A stretch of 50,944 bases of DNA from Candidatus Sysuiplasma superficiale. GTDB lineage: Archaea; Thermoplasmatota; Thermoplasmata; Sysuiplasmatales; Sysuiplasmataceae. Below are positions 24,671 to 33,023 of the stretch, in pieces. Below the pieces are notes generated by a model. That model was given only the letters and a program-made list of their open reading frames with translations, was not told the origin of the DNA and made no database searches. The DNA lies in contig JAGVSJ010000013.1 in NCBI GenBank assembly GCA_019720975.1, positions 1 to 50,944 on the forward strand. The letters are read 5' to 3'. The position numbers and the translations under genes are program-made. Every line of letters begins with the position of its first letter. Position 1 is the stretch's first letter.

Positions 24671-25864
24671 GTGCACGGGCTATACAGGTTCACGATGTCT
24701 ATCGCCCTAGCTTCGGCAATTTTAATTGCCCCTGCATCTTCATTTGTCTTCATTCAATTTTCAGCCTATTCGGGGGTCTCAGGTCCAGGGTTGCAGACTA
24801 ACTCGAACGACGGTCTTTACAGAGTGAGTGGCTCCTATGAGTTGTATAATGGTTCTGCTGCGGTATCCTATGCATATATGGTACACACCAAATATTACGG
24901 AAAGGCGTACTATCCTGCCGGAATAAACGAAAGTGTTTTGCAGAAGAATCTCGACTACTATGGTTCCGAAGACTGTGCCCACTTCGTATCTGAAGCTCTC
25001 ATTGCAGGCGGCCTTACCGCACTTGCAAAGAATCCTCCCGGCGACAATCTGACGGGATACGATGGAGGCGAGTTTGTTGGCAGTTACGGCATCGTCGGAG
25101 TCTACCGGCTTGCCGACTATCTTGCAGGATACGATCTCCCGGTCTTCCCTGCTAATCCTGTCGAAGAAGCCGCTATAGGCTATCAACCCATACCTGCTTC
25201 GTATGAAGGAACGCCTTTTGCAACTGTCTACTATGTTGAAAACGAATCAATACTGCCTTCGTATCTGCTTTCACCTGGGGATGTCATTGTAGACGGCGGT
25301 GTCGGTAACGGACACGCAATGCTCTATGTTGGTGGAGGCAAGGTCATACAGACTGACCCGGCAATGGAGTGGATATACTCTCCGGGAGTTGATGATAATA
25401 TAAGCGTCGACGGAATGCTCACACTTAACGGCTCTAATGTTTCCGCGATATACATTCACATACCTGTGTTTACAGGCAAAAAATATGTCCATATTACAGC
25501 TCTTCTTGATAGTGTGCCGCTGCAAGGGGATTCCGCAAGGGTCCCGGACGGCAGCAGGATACTTCTGATAGCGTCCTTCCCGGACGGTATTGGCGCAGGA
25601 AATTACAGTTACAGATGGTATGATAATGGAAATCTCATATCTTTTTCTTTCGCTCCAACATTGGCATTCATCCCCTTGCCTGGCATGAATTCCCTTAAGG
25701 TCGTCTCGCAGGGAAGCAACGGCACGGCCATTTCAAACTATACAATAATAACACCCTCCCAGCCACAGCCTTTCCCGTTGGAGTGGTTGATTCCCGCCAC
25801 TTTTGCTGCCGCGCTGGCGGCCCTCTGGACAGGTGTCGAACTAAGGCACAGATACAGGAAGTGA
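24671..25864 (+). CDS. Secreted Amidase_6/NlpC-like cysteine hydrolase, C-terminally anchored
   Basis: A signal peptide-like segment (about 9-27) is followed by a cysteine-hydrolase domain: the catalytic Cys102 in S-E-D-C-A-H-F-V-S-E-A-L-I-A-G-G and a His215 in G-N-G-H-A-M-L-Y-V fit the putative amidase (Amidase_6) or NlpC/P60 pattern. A beta-rich region with N-x-S/T sites follows, then a membrane helix near residue 370 and a short basic tail. It would act outside the cell on peptides or cell-wall amide bonds. The start is uncertain: the frame opens at 24530, and a GTG at 24671 or an ATG at 24695 gives a good signal peptide. It lies directly before nagB at the start of the muropeptide gene set. 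Confidence 0.65.
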   Translation: MHGLYRFTMSIALASAILIAPASSFVFIQFSAYSGVSGPGLQTNSNDGLYRVSGSYELYNGSAAVSYAYMVHTKYYGKAYYPAGINESVLQKNLDYYGSEDCAHFVSEALIAGGLTALAKNPPGDNLTGYDGGEFVGSYGIVGVYRLADYLAGYDLPVFPANPVEEAAIGYQPIPASYEGTPFATVYYVENESILPSYLLSPGDVIVDGGVGNGHAMLYVGGGKVIQTDPAMEWIYSPGVDDNISVDGMLTLNGSNVSAIYIHIPVFTGKKYVHITALLDSVPLQGDSARVPDGSRILLIASFPDGIGAGNYSYRWYDNGNLISFSFAPTLAFIPLPGMNSLKVVSQGSNGTAISNYTIITPSQPQPFPLEWLIPATFAAALAALWTGVELRHRYRK

Positions 25865-25962
25865 ATCGCGCAGCTATACTGTGGTAATTGCACAGCTCTA
25901 CCGAATTCATAACCCTTCATGTATATTTATTACCGTGTTCGCTCTATCCGCTTCCCGATAGA

Positions 25963-26715
25963 ATGCGCAAGCTCGAAATCGATGGTATCAGAGTAATTGT
26001 TTTTGATGACACGAAGTCGATGATTGCCGAAGCCGTATCGTACCTCTATGATGTGTTGAGGACTGATCCCGAATCAGTCATAGGTCTCGCTACCGGCGAT
26101 ACGTTCATTCCGTTCTATAGCATGATTGCCGAGACATTCAGGAAGGCAAGAGTCTCATTCAAAGATGTTACGACCTTCAATCTCGACGAGTACGTCGGAT
26201 TGCCGGAAGACAGCCCTCATTCCTACCACACCTACATGGAGCAGAATCTCTTTTCAAAGGTAGACATAAATAGGAAGAATGCCCACCTCCCTGACGGCAG
26301 TGCCCCGGATCCAGAGGAAGCCGCATCGGAATACGAAAAGCTGATAAGAGAAGCAGGTGGCATAGATCTGCAGTTCCTCGGTCTCGGCAGGAACGGCCAT
26401 ATTGGATTCAATGAGCCAGGAACCTCCTTCGATTCACTCACCCATGTTACTGAGCTTTCTGAAGGGACTGTCCTGGCGAACGCACATCTCTTCGGTTCGC
26501 CCGAAGATGTACCGCACCGTGCGATAACAATGGGAATACGCACTATACTCGATGCAAGGCGTGTGGTTCTACTGGCATTCGGTGAGAACAAAAGCGTCGC
26601 TATCAGGGATACCTTCACGCGTGGCATAACGGAAAGCGTTCCAGCTTCATCGCTCAAACTTCACAGGCGCGCGACGTTTCTTCTTGATTCAGCAGCTGCA
26701 AAATTTATAACATGA
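25963..26715 (+). CDS. nagB: Glucosamine-6-phosphate deaminase
   Basis: Converts glucosamine-6-phosphate to fructose-6-phosphate and ammonia. Visible are the phosphate-binding G-L-A-T-G-D (41-46), the catalytic Asp75 in F-N-L-D-E-Y, and G-R-N-G-H-I-G-F-N-E-P-G with His146 and Glu151. The 250-residue length is that of the short, non-allosteric Gram-positive-like form. The ATG at 25963 is used; a TATA-like TATTTATTA lies about 35 bases upstream. It converges with the kinase gene, with 4 bases between them. Confidence 0.93.
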   Translation: MRKLEIDGIRVIVFDDTKSMIAEAVSYLYDVLRTDPESVIGLATGDTFIPFYSMIAETFRKARVSFKDVTTFNLDEYVGLPEDSPHSYHTYMEQNLFSKVDINRKNAHLPDGSAPDPEEAASEYEKLIREAGGIDLQFLGLGRNGHIGFNEPGTSFDSLTHVTELSEGTVLANAHLFGSPEDVPHRAITMGIRTILDARRVVLLAFGENKSVAIRDTFTRGITESVPASSLKLHRRATFLLDSAAAKFIT

Positions 26716-26719
26716 GCTA

Positions 26720-27721
26720 TCAATCCATGAAGAGAAATTCCTTTCTCTCCTGCTTGGGAACCCTCAGGAGCATTGAATCCATTTCCGAAACCAATTTCTC
26801 CACATCCCTTTCTCCTGCTTCGTAACCCCTGTTTTTCATGTCCAGCATTACTGAGCCCAGGACAACGTGGTAGCCGTAGAATGTTCTTGCGAAAATGCCG
26901 CCTTCTTCCGACAGTTCCGAACGGAACGTGTCTGTAATGACACTTCCTGCCCTGAAGACTCCGCCCAGCCCACCTATTATGAATTCGCCGCTGAATGCAA
27001 CTCTCCTTACCGCCGCCTTAACCGCAGACGCAAGCTCTGTAGCAGCCTCACTGCAGACTTCCAGCGCAATGCGGTCTCCCTTCCGAGCGCACTCAGTGAC
27101 CAGTGGAGCATAGGAGGCAACGGTGTTGACGGCGAACGAGGTGTAAATGCTGTTCACGGCTGCCTGGAAATCTCCTCCACATGCATTCTCAAACGCATGT
27201 ACCAGCATTGTGTCGCTGTTCCTTCCATCAAAAGACTTTGCCGCTTCCTGCAGTCCCCTTCTTGAAATGTAGAATGCTCCTCCCTCGTCGCCTGCCAGCC
27301 ATCCCCATCCGCCTGTCCTTACCGCCCTCTCACCGTTTCTTGCCTGCACAACAGAACCTGTTCCTGCCGCAGCAACCACGCCGGGTCTTCCCCTGGTGGA
27401 AAGGTAGTAGGCAGCTACGCCGTCGTTAAATAGAGTGAATGTACCATTGCGGTGGATCGAACGCAGGAATGTCTCTACAGACCTGGTAGTTGAGGCAGAG
27501 TTCTCAACACCGGCAAAACCGTATATTGCCCTGTCGATATCCTTCCAATCGCCTTTTGCCATTCTGATCGCATCCGAAACAGCCTTGCCTGTGTTTTCCC
27601 TTGCCTTCTCGACACCGACGTTGTTGTAATTTCCTGAACCGGCAACACCAACCCCAACGATTGAGCTGTCATAGACAACGGCAATGGTTTTCGTGGCGCC
27701 TCCATCAACGGCGAGCAACAT
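26720..27721 (-). CDS. Amino-sugar kinase of BadF/BcrA ATPase type (GlcNAc or MurNAc kinase)
   Basis: The ASKHA fold is shown by D-G-G-A-T-K-T at residues 5-11, F-N-D-G-V-A-A-Y-Y in the middle and A-G-T-G-S-V-V. This subfamily includes mammalian-type N-acetylglucosamine kinases and the GlcNAc/MurNAc kinase MurK of clostridia. Beside murQ, nagA and nagB, it most likely makes GlcNAc-6-phosphate and MurNAc-6-phosphate. Which sugar it prefers cannot be read from sequence. The length, 333, is slightly above average. Confidence 0.85.
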   Translation of the reverse strand: MLLAVDGGATKTIAVVYDSSIVGVGVAGSGNYNNVGVEKARENTGKAVSDAIRMAKGDWKDIDRAIYGFAGVENSASTTRSVETFLRSIHRNGTFTLFNDGVAAYYLSTRGRPGVVAAAGTGSVVQARNGERAVRTGGWGWLAGDEGGAFYISRRGLQEAAKSFDGRNSDTMLVHAFENACGGDFQAAVNSIYTSFAVNTVASYAPLVTECARKGDRIALEVCSEAATELASAVKAAVRRVAFSGEFIIGGLGGVFRAGSVITDTFRSELSEEGGIFARTFYGYHVVLGSVMLDMKNRGYEAGERDVEKLVSEMDSMLLRVPKQERKEFLFMD

Positions 27722-27837
27722 GTTTGATCAGCAACATTGTTCCTGTTTATTCATTTTGTCATTGCATATGGCGGTGGATAGGATGGTACACTGACAGTAA
27801 TTTTATACTGAATGGCGATCGGCATGCCGGCGAAAAA

Positions 27838-28923
27838 TTGAATCAGAAACTAAAGAGAGAACTGGACTCACTGATAGCGCGCGGACTTGCCGACGGATCG
27901 TTTCCGGGCGCTGTTGCTCTTGTTGCAAGGAAAGGGAAGGTGGAATACTTCCATGCGGCAGGCAGATCAATGCTGATACCCGAGGAAAGGAAGATGAACA
28001 GGGATTCGCTCTTCGACATGGCATCACTTACCAAGGTTGTTGCGACAACACCGGCCGTACTGCAGATGTTAGACGAGGGGCTGCTAAGTCTTTCGGACAG
28101 CGTAAACTCCTATTTCAGCGAATTTGACTGGAGCGCGGGCAACTCTAAGGCAACCGTGGAGGATCTGCTCTGCCACTCCTCCGGCTTTCCATCCCACTAT
28201 CCCTTCTACAAGATGGTCTCCGAAGATATTCCGGTGACCGATGCCATAATCCGCATGATATCCGGAATGCAGCCCCTTTATGAACCAGGGAAGAGCGAAC
28301 TTTACAGCGACATCGATTTCATACTGCTTGGCAGGATTGTGGAAAGGATCAGCGGCAAGCCTCTGGATGAATACTGCAGGGAAAGGATATTTCGGGTACT
28401 TGACATGAAGGACACCATGTTCAACCCTCCCGAGTCGCTGAAACACAGGTTTGTCGCAACCGAGATTTATCCTGACAGGATTGCCCTCGGTACTGTCCAT
28501 GATGAAAACGCGTTTCACATGAAGGGCGTTGCCGGGCATGCGGGCCTTTTCTCAACTGCGCAGGACCTGCTTAAATACTGCCAGGCAATGCTCGACTTCG
28601 GGTCCGCCGACGGTGGAGCTGTTGTATCGAAGAGATCGGCATACGAAATGATAAGGCAGAGACGGCCTTCAATACGCGGCTCCTACGGCCTTGGGTGGCA
28701 GCTCAATAATGGTGAGTATGTCGGTCCATTCGGCGATCTCTTTCCACTGTGGAGCTTCGGTCACACCGGCTTCACGGGCACGATGCTGTGGATGGACAGG
28801 AAAAGCGGCGTTGTATCAATCCTTCTGACAAACAGAGTCCATCCTAACAGGAAGAATGTCGCAATCCTCAGATACCGGAGGCTCTTCAACAATATCGTTG
28901 CAAGCAACCTTATATCCGACTGA
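27838..28923 (+). CDS. Beta-lactamase-fold serine hydrolase (S12; AmiE-like candidate)
   Basis: The class C beta-lactamase/PBP fold is shown by S63-L-T-K66 in A-S-L-T-K, Y-S-D in E-L-Y-S-D-I-D, and G-H-T-G near the end. There is no signal peptide, so it works in the cytoplasm. In Bacillus subtilis a protein of this family (AmiE) is a MurNAc-L-Ala amidase encoded beside murQ and namZ, which are also present here; that role is inferred from context, and an esterase or peptidase role is possible. The TTG at 27838 is chosen because TTTTATAC lies about 33 bases upstream and the core begins right after it. It is followed after 15 bases by the S13 peptidase gene. Confidence 0.82.
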   Translation: MNQKLKRELDSLIARGLADGSFPGAVALVARKGKVEYFHAAGRSMLIPEERKMNRDSLFDMASLTKVVATTPAVLQMLDEGLLSLSDSVNSYFSEFDWSAGNSKATVEDLLCHSSGFPSHYPFYKMVSEDIPVTDAIIRMISGMQPLYEPGKSELYSDIDFILLGRIVERISGKPLDEYCRERIFRVLDMKDTMFNPPESLKHRFVATEIYPDRIALGTVHDENAFHMKGVAGHAGLFSTAQDLLKYCQAMLDFGSADGGAVVSKRSAYEMIRQRRPSIRGSYGLGWQLNNGEYVGPFGDLFPLWSFGHTGFTGTMLWMDRKSGVVSILLTNRVHPNRKNVAILRYRRLFNNIVASNLISD

Positions 28924-28938
28924 CAGAAGGGATTCGCT

Positions 28939-30129
28939 GTGCCGGTGAGCCATCCAGTGCAAGGTGAGAACGAGATTGTGGCTGTGAAGAAGCTCAGAGG
29001 AGGATTTGCAGGCGTATGTTTTCCGGCCGGCGGTATTCACAGGAACAGCCGCCTTCTGATGACTCCTGCATCCAATACCAAGCTCTATACCTCCTGGCTC
29101 GCGTGCAGGATTCTTGGTGAGGATGCGTCATTCCATTCAGAGTACTCTGTGTCTGACGGTACACTCTATTTCAGACCCAGATGCAACCCTCTTCTGGATG
29201 AATCCCGCCTCTCGGTGATGCTGGAGGACTTGACTGAGAGGAAGATCAGGGGAATTGTACTGGAAACGGGGTACTGCAGCACCGCGTGCTACCCGCGCGG
29301 ATGGAACGTGGGAGATATCGGAGAAAAGTGGGGAGCACCGATTTCCGACGTGTGTTTCCACGAAAATTCGGTAAGTGCCAGCTTCAGAAAAGGCGAAAAT
29401 CTGCCTTTCAGGATCGTCCCCTCCTCAACTCTCCATCGTTTTGTCTTGTCAGGCACCTCCTCCGAGAAGAGGGTGGGACAGAATGAAGTGATGCTGCCGC
29501 GTGGATTCCATGGCAGGGTCGATTTTGCGATACTTTCGCCTGAGAATTTCCTTCTTCGATGGCTTGACTCCAAACTTGGAAAAACCAAAAAGCCCAGGAC
29601 GCTGCGGAGGGGCAGGCTCCGCGGTACGCCGTTGAAGACAGCCGAATGCACTATGAAGGAGGTGCTGTTCCGGCTGAACAAGAATTCATCCAATATCATT
29701 GCCGAACTTCTTCTTCTGCATTGTGCAAAATCAGCCGGCTATGCTGCGTCAACCGAAAATGGTTCTGCACTCCTCAGGAAGGAACTTGCTGCAGTCGGAA
29801 TCAGGGATGCCTTCATCTACGACGGCTCCGGCCTCTCAAGGGGAAATCTTGTTTCTCCTGCCTCCACAGTCAGGCTCCTCACACTCGCATCAGAGTTTGA
29901 AAGCATCGTTTCATCACTGCCGGTAGGCGGCGTCGACGGAACGCTGAAGAAGAGGAAGCTCAGCAGGAGCATAAGAGCGAAGACAGGTTCGCTTGGCGGT
30001 GTGCAAACCCTGTCAGGATATGCAGGGGGTGAACCGTTCTCCATCATGGTGAATCATTTCCCGGATGAACAGGGAATGGAGCAGAGTATCAAGGACTGGA
30101 TAGACGAAACAGCGATGTCTTTCGTATGA
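28939..30129 (+). CDS. S13-family D-Ala-D-Ala carboxypeptidase-like protein
   Basis: The PBP4/DacB-type active-site motifs are present in order: S45-N-T-K48, then S-S-N in N-K-N-S-S-N-I-I-A-E, and K-T-G in R-A-K-T-G-S-L-G-G. Such enzymes trim terminal D-Ala from, or open cross-links in, murein peptides. At 396 residues it is shorter than usual and has no signal peptide, unlike periplasmic PBP4, so it probably acts on imported peptides in the cytoplasm. A GTG start with an AGAAGGG site 8 bases upstream is used. It shares a transcript with the preceding S12 hydrolase. Confidence 0.85.
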   Translation: MPVSHPVQGENEIVAVKKLRGGFAGVCFPAGGIHRNSRLLMTPASNTKLYTSWLACRILGEDASFHSEYSVSDGTLYFRPRCNPLLDESRLSVMLEDLTERKIRGIVLETGYCSTACYPRGWNVGDIGEKWGAPISDVCFHENSVSASFRKGENLPFRIVPSSTLHRFVLSGTSSEKRVGQNEVMLPRGFHGRVDFAILSPENFLLRWLDSKLGKTKKPRTLRRGRLRGTPLKTAECTMKEVLFRLNKNSSNIIAELLLLHCAKSAGYAASTENGSALLRKELAAVGIRDAFIYDGSGLSRGNLVSPASTVRLLTLASEFESIVSSLPVGGVDGTLKKRKLSRSIRAKTGSLGGVQTLSGYAGGEPFSIMVNHFPDEQGMEQSIKDWIDETAMSFV

Positions 30130-30171
30130 CCTTGACAGGAGGGTGTCTGCTGTGCATTATCTATTCCCTGC

Positions 30172-31284
30172 TCAGCGCTGATACACCTTCTTCCCCCGGA
30201 CATATGTGGAGATGACATGGAATGATCTGTCAATCAAAACGAAGTCAGCTCTCTTGCCCCTCTCAATGCTCCCCCTGTCGCCGATTCCAAGAGCGCGGGC
30301 AGGGTTAACAGTCAGGGAGGGTATGATGTCTTCCACCCTGACAGGCAGCATCGACAGCATGTTCCTAAGCGCCCTGTCCATCGTGACCGTGCTGCCTGCA
30401 AGTGTACCGTCCTTCAACCTCGCAACACCGTTCCTGACGCTGAAATTGAAAGCGCCGCTGCTGTAGTCTCCATCGCCGAGGTTCTGCGCAGCTATTGCGT
30501 CTGTTATCAGTATCAGCCTGTCCAGATTTCTTGTTTTCAGGAGAAGTCTTATCGCACCTTCAGAAACATGTACACCGTCCGCTATCAGTTCGCAGTAAAG
30601 TCCGCTCTCCACAAGAACGGCGCCGATTGCCGCCGGTTTTCTGTGGTGGAAGAGTCCCATCTGATTGAAGGTGTGGTTTGCAATAGTGATCCCCCATTCA
30701 AATGATTTCAGTGTTGTTTCGTAGGACGCGTCAGTGTGCCCGACAGAAACACTTATCCCGTCTTTTGCACATTGGCGGATAAATCCTTCAGCACCTTCGA
30801 TCTCAGGTGCAACCGTCACATATGAGAGTTTCCCTCCCGAGAGTTCAGCGTATTTTCTGACCTCATCTATATTCGGCTTCCTCATCCATACAGGGTTCTG
30901 CGCGCCCTTCTGTGCCGGGCTGATGTACGGCCCTTCCAGATGAAACGAGTGAGGCTCAGCTCCGGAGTATTCGAAGCCACGCAGTGATGAAACTGCTTCG
31001 CAGATGGTGTCATCAGCCGCGGCGGCAAACGTTGGCAGAAATGTCGTAACGCCGTTTGACGGAAGAAGCCTGGAAGCATTAAGCAGTGCATTCCTTCCTT
31101 CCAGAAAATCCATTCCGCCAGTGCCGTGAATGTGTATGTCAATGAATCCAGGCAGCAGGTAGTCCGCGGATTCGTCCTCCTTCGCTTCAGCATCAACAGA
31201 TGTTATACCGCCTTCATCAAATACCACGCTGCCAAACCTGAATCTGTTGTCGGGGCAGAAGACATTCACGTCTGAAATTTTCAT
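30172..31284 (-). CDS. nagA: N-acetylglucosamine-6-phosphate deacetylase
   Basis: Removes acetate from GlcNAc-6-phosphate to give the NagB substrate. The metal-binding H-I-H (51-53), H-L-E-G-P-Y-I-S-P with the ligand glutamate, G-H-T-D-A, N-H-T-F-N-Q-M and the catalytic aspartate in I-T-D-A are all visible. The frame opens at a TTG at 31296, but the ATG at 31284 has TTTATATTC about 28 bases upstream, so a leaderless start there is preferred, giving 370 residues. Confidence 0.93.
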   Translation of the reverse strand: MKISDVNVFCPDNRFRFGSVVFDEGGITSVDAEAKEDESADYLLPGFIDIHIHGTGGMDFLEGRNALLNASRLLPSNGVTTFLPTFAAAADDTICEAVSSLRGFEYSGAEPHSFHLEGPYISPAQKGAQNPVWMRKPNIDEVRKYAELSGGKLSYVTVAPEIEGAEGFIRQCAKDGISVSVGHTDASYETTLKSFEWGITIANHTFNQMGLFHHRKPAAIGAVLVESGLYCELIADGVHVSEGAIRLLLKTRNLDRLILITDAIAAQNLGDGDYSSGAFNFSVRNGVARLKDGTLAGSTVTMDRALRNMLSMLPVRVEDIIPSLTVNPARALGIGDRGSIERGKRADFVLIDRSFHVISTYVRGKKVYQR

Positions 31285-31403
31285 GCGGCCTGACAATACG
31301 GGAATGAATATAAACTTCCTTTGAAATTGAAGGCAGAGGGAGATAGTTAGAAGCGCTGCTCAAAGCTGAGCCGGTGGCTGCATGATGTGTGCTCAACGCG
31401 AGA

Positions 31404-32105
31404 TCAGTGCGGTATCTCGATTCTTTTTATGGATGTGATGCGTTCCCTCAGACTCCTGGAATATTTCTCACTGCTCCTCAGATCCGTGTATGTAACCCTC
31501 TGATTGTGAAGGTTTGCATGGATTATCTCCCCATCTCCAGCGTACATTGCGACGTGTCCCGGGAAGAAGACAAGATCACCTTTCTCCGCATCTTTGAGGG
31601 AACGCACTTCAGTTCCGAGTTTTTCCTGCATATCGGCGTTCCTGGGCAGAAGCATACCGTTGAAACTGTAAATGCGCTGCGTGAAACCGGAACAGTCTAT
31701 GCCCATCTCTGTGACTCCGCCCCAGAGATAGGGCACTCCCAGATACCTTTCAGCAAACTTCAGCAGGTCCTGCCTGTAAGCCGTTTCCCTCCAGTATCTT
31801 TGCGGAACCCTCAATCTGTCAATGTCCCTCTGACTGAGCAGCGAACCTATCGGTAAAACAATGTCTCCGCCTCTCCAGGTTTCCGCGATCTTGTACTGTG
31901 TCCTTCCGAGGGCCGGGCCAATCGCATAACGCATCGTGTATGCCTCATAGCCATCAGCTGCCCTAACCTTCACATAATCTGTCCCGCTGTCTTCCAGCAC
32001 CTCGACAGTTTCACCGAATATCGACTGGTCCACCCTTTCAGATCTGAATTTCGGCTCAGCCCTCAGATCACTCACACCTATTCTTACAGAATATTTTCCC
32101 TTCAT
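31404..32105 (-). CDS. SH3b-NlpC/P60 endopeptidase (YkfC-like)
   Basis: Residues 1-60 form an SH3b-like domain, a second linker domain follows, and the NlpC/P60 catalytic domain carries Cys138 in D-C-S-G-F, His184 in P-G-H-V-A-M-Y and His196 in I-I-H-A-N. Cytoplasmic enzymes of this layout (B. subtilis YkfC) cut the gamma-D-Glu bond of murein peptides, releasing L-Ala-D-Glu. No signal peptide is present. It lies in a minus-strand run with a GNAT protein and an L-Ala-D/L-Glu epimerase, its expected partner; GTAGG precedes the ATG. Confidence 0.88.
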   Translation of the reverse strand: MKGKYSVRIGVSDLRAEPKFRSERVDQSIFGETVEVLEDSGTDYVKVRAADGYEAYTMRYAIGPALGRTQYKIAETWRGGDIVLPIGSLLSQRDIDRLRVPQRYWRETAYRQDLLKFAERYLGVPYLWGGVTEMGIDCSGFTQRIYSFNGMLLPRNADMQEKLGTEVRSLKDAEKGDLVFFPGHVAMYAGDGEIIHANLHNQRVTYTDLRSSEKYSRSLRERITSIKRIEIPH

Positions 32106-32111
32106 CCTACT

Positions 32112-33023
32112 TCAACTCAGCTGTTTCTCAAATACTGTGAATTTCCTCGTTGTCCTGAAGCCGAAGCGCGTGTAAAGCCTTGATGCCTGTTCGGACGTCC
32201 AGAGGAAATATGCCCTGTGTATGTTCCTCGCCCTCATCTCGAGCAGTGTTTCGCGGAGAAGAACAGCGCCAATGCCCCTTGACCTGTACACTTCATCGAC
32301 GCCAAATGGGCCGAAATGCTCACCCGGCATATACCATCTGCGTCCCTCGGCGCCAAAAAACATCGAAAAACCTATTATTTTTCTTCCCTCCCTTGCCACC
32401 TTTATCTGATATTCTTCTCCCTTCTCACAGGCGACCCTTGCCCTGTAGCTGTAATCGGCTGAAAAATTTCTCCTGAGCATTGAAAGGAGCTTTGGCAGCT
32501 CCTTCTTTCGGAGATTTCCCACAGAGATGCCGTCCGGCATTCCTGCCTGATCCGGCAAGCTGACATCAGGCCAGAGATCCTTGTCCATCGCAATTGCCTC
32601 TTCCACGACAACGAAACCGTTCTTTCTCAGGAATTCACCTGTTCTTCCGTAAAGCCGTTCATCGACGCCGGGAAAGAAATAGGTTGGAGTGAAGCCGCAG
32701 CAAATGAGTCTGTTTACATTCCTTTTCCTGAGTTCGGATTCCTGGACTTCGAGAAGTTCGGACATGGCGTCTTCGTTGCTGAATCCAAGCGCCATTATCC
32801 ATGCCTTTCCCCTAGAGTCATCGTGAAGGAATGGTCTGAGCCGCGTGCAGGTAAGCGCAAACGCACTGTCTCCGTTGACGAACGGCAGTACCGGTCTTGC
32901 GAACTCATTGAAACTGTATTTGGAGATTATGAGATCTTCCCTTACAGGGTCGTATCTGAGAAATCTGTTCCACAGTTCTGTCGCCCTAACAGTCTGCTTT
33001 CTCACTTCACTGCTCAGTGACAT
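32112..33023 (-). CDS. GNAT-family acetyltransferase
   Basis: The C-terminal half (about residues 150-300) is a GNAT domain with the acetyl-CoA site Y-R-S-R-G-I-G-A-V-L-L, and F-G-F near the end. The N-terminal half looks like a second, degenerate GNAT fold. The substrate is unknown; position between the endopeptidase and the epimerase suggests an amino sugar, amino acid or peptide amine. Its ATG overlaps the last 17 bases of the epimerase gene, so the two are coupled. Confidence 0.8.
   Translation of the reverse strand: MSLSSEVRKQTVRATELWNRFLRYDPVREDLIISKYSFNEFARPVLPFVNGDSAFALTCTRLRPFLHDDSRGKAWIMALGFSNEDAMSELLEVQESELRKRNVNRLICCGFTPTYFFPGVDERLYGRTGEFLRKNGFVVVEEAIAMDKDLWPDVSLPDQAGMPDGISVGNLRKKELPKLLSMLRRNFSADYSYRARVACEKGEEYQIKVAREGRKIIGFSMFFGAEGRRWYMPGEHFGPFGVDEVYRSRGIGAVLLRETLLEMRARNIHRAYFLWTSEQASRLYTRFGFRTTRKFTVFEKQLS

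Noticed and set aside
27601-27837. N-terminal 79-residue extension of the S12 hydrolase frame
   Set aside because: It is antisense to the kinase gene and lies upstream of a good TATA box; the conserved domain starts after 27838.
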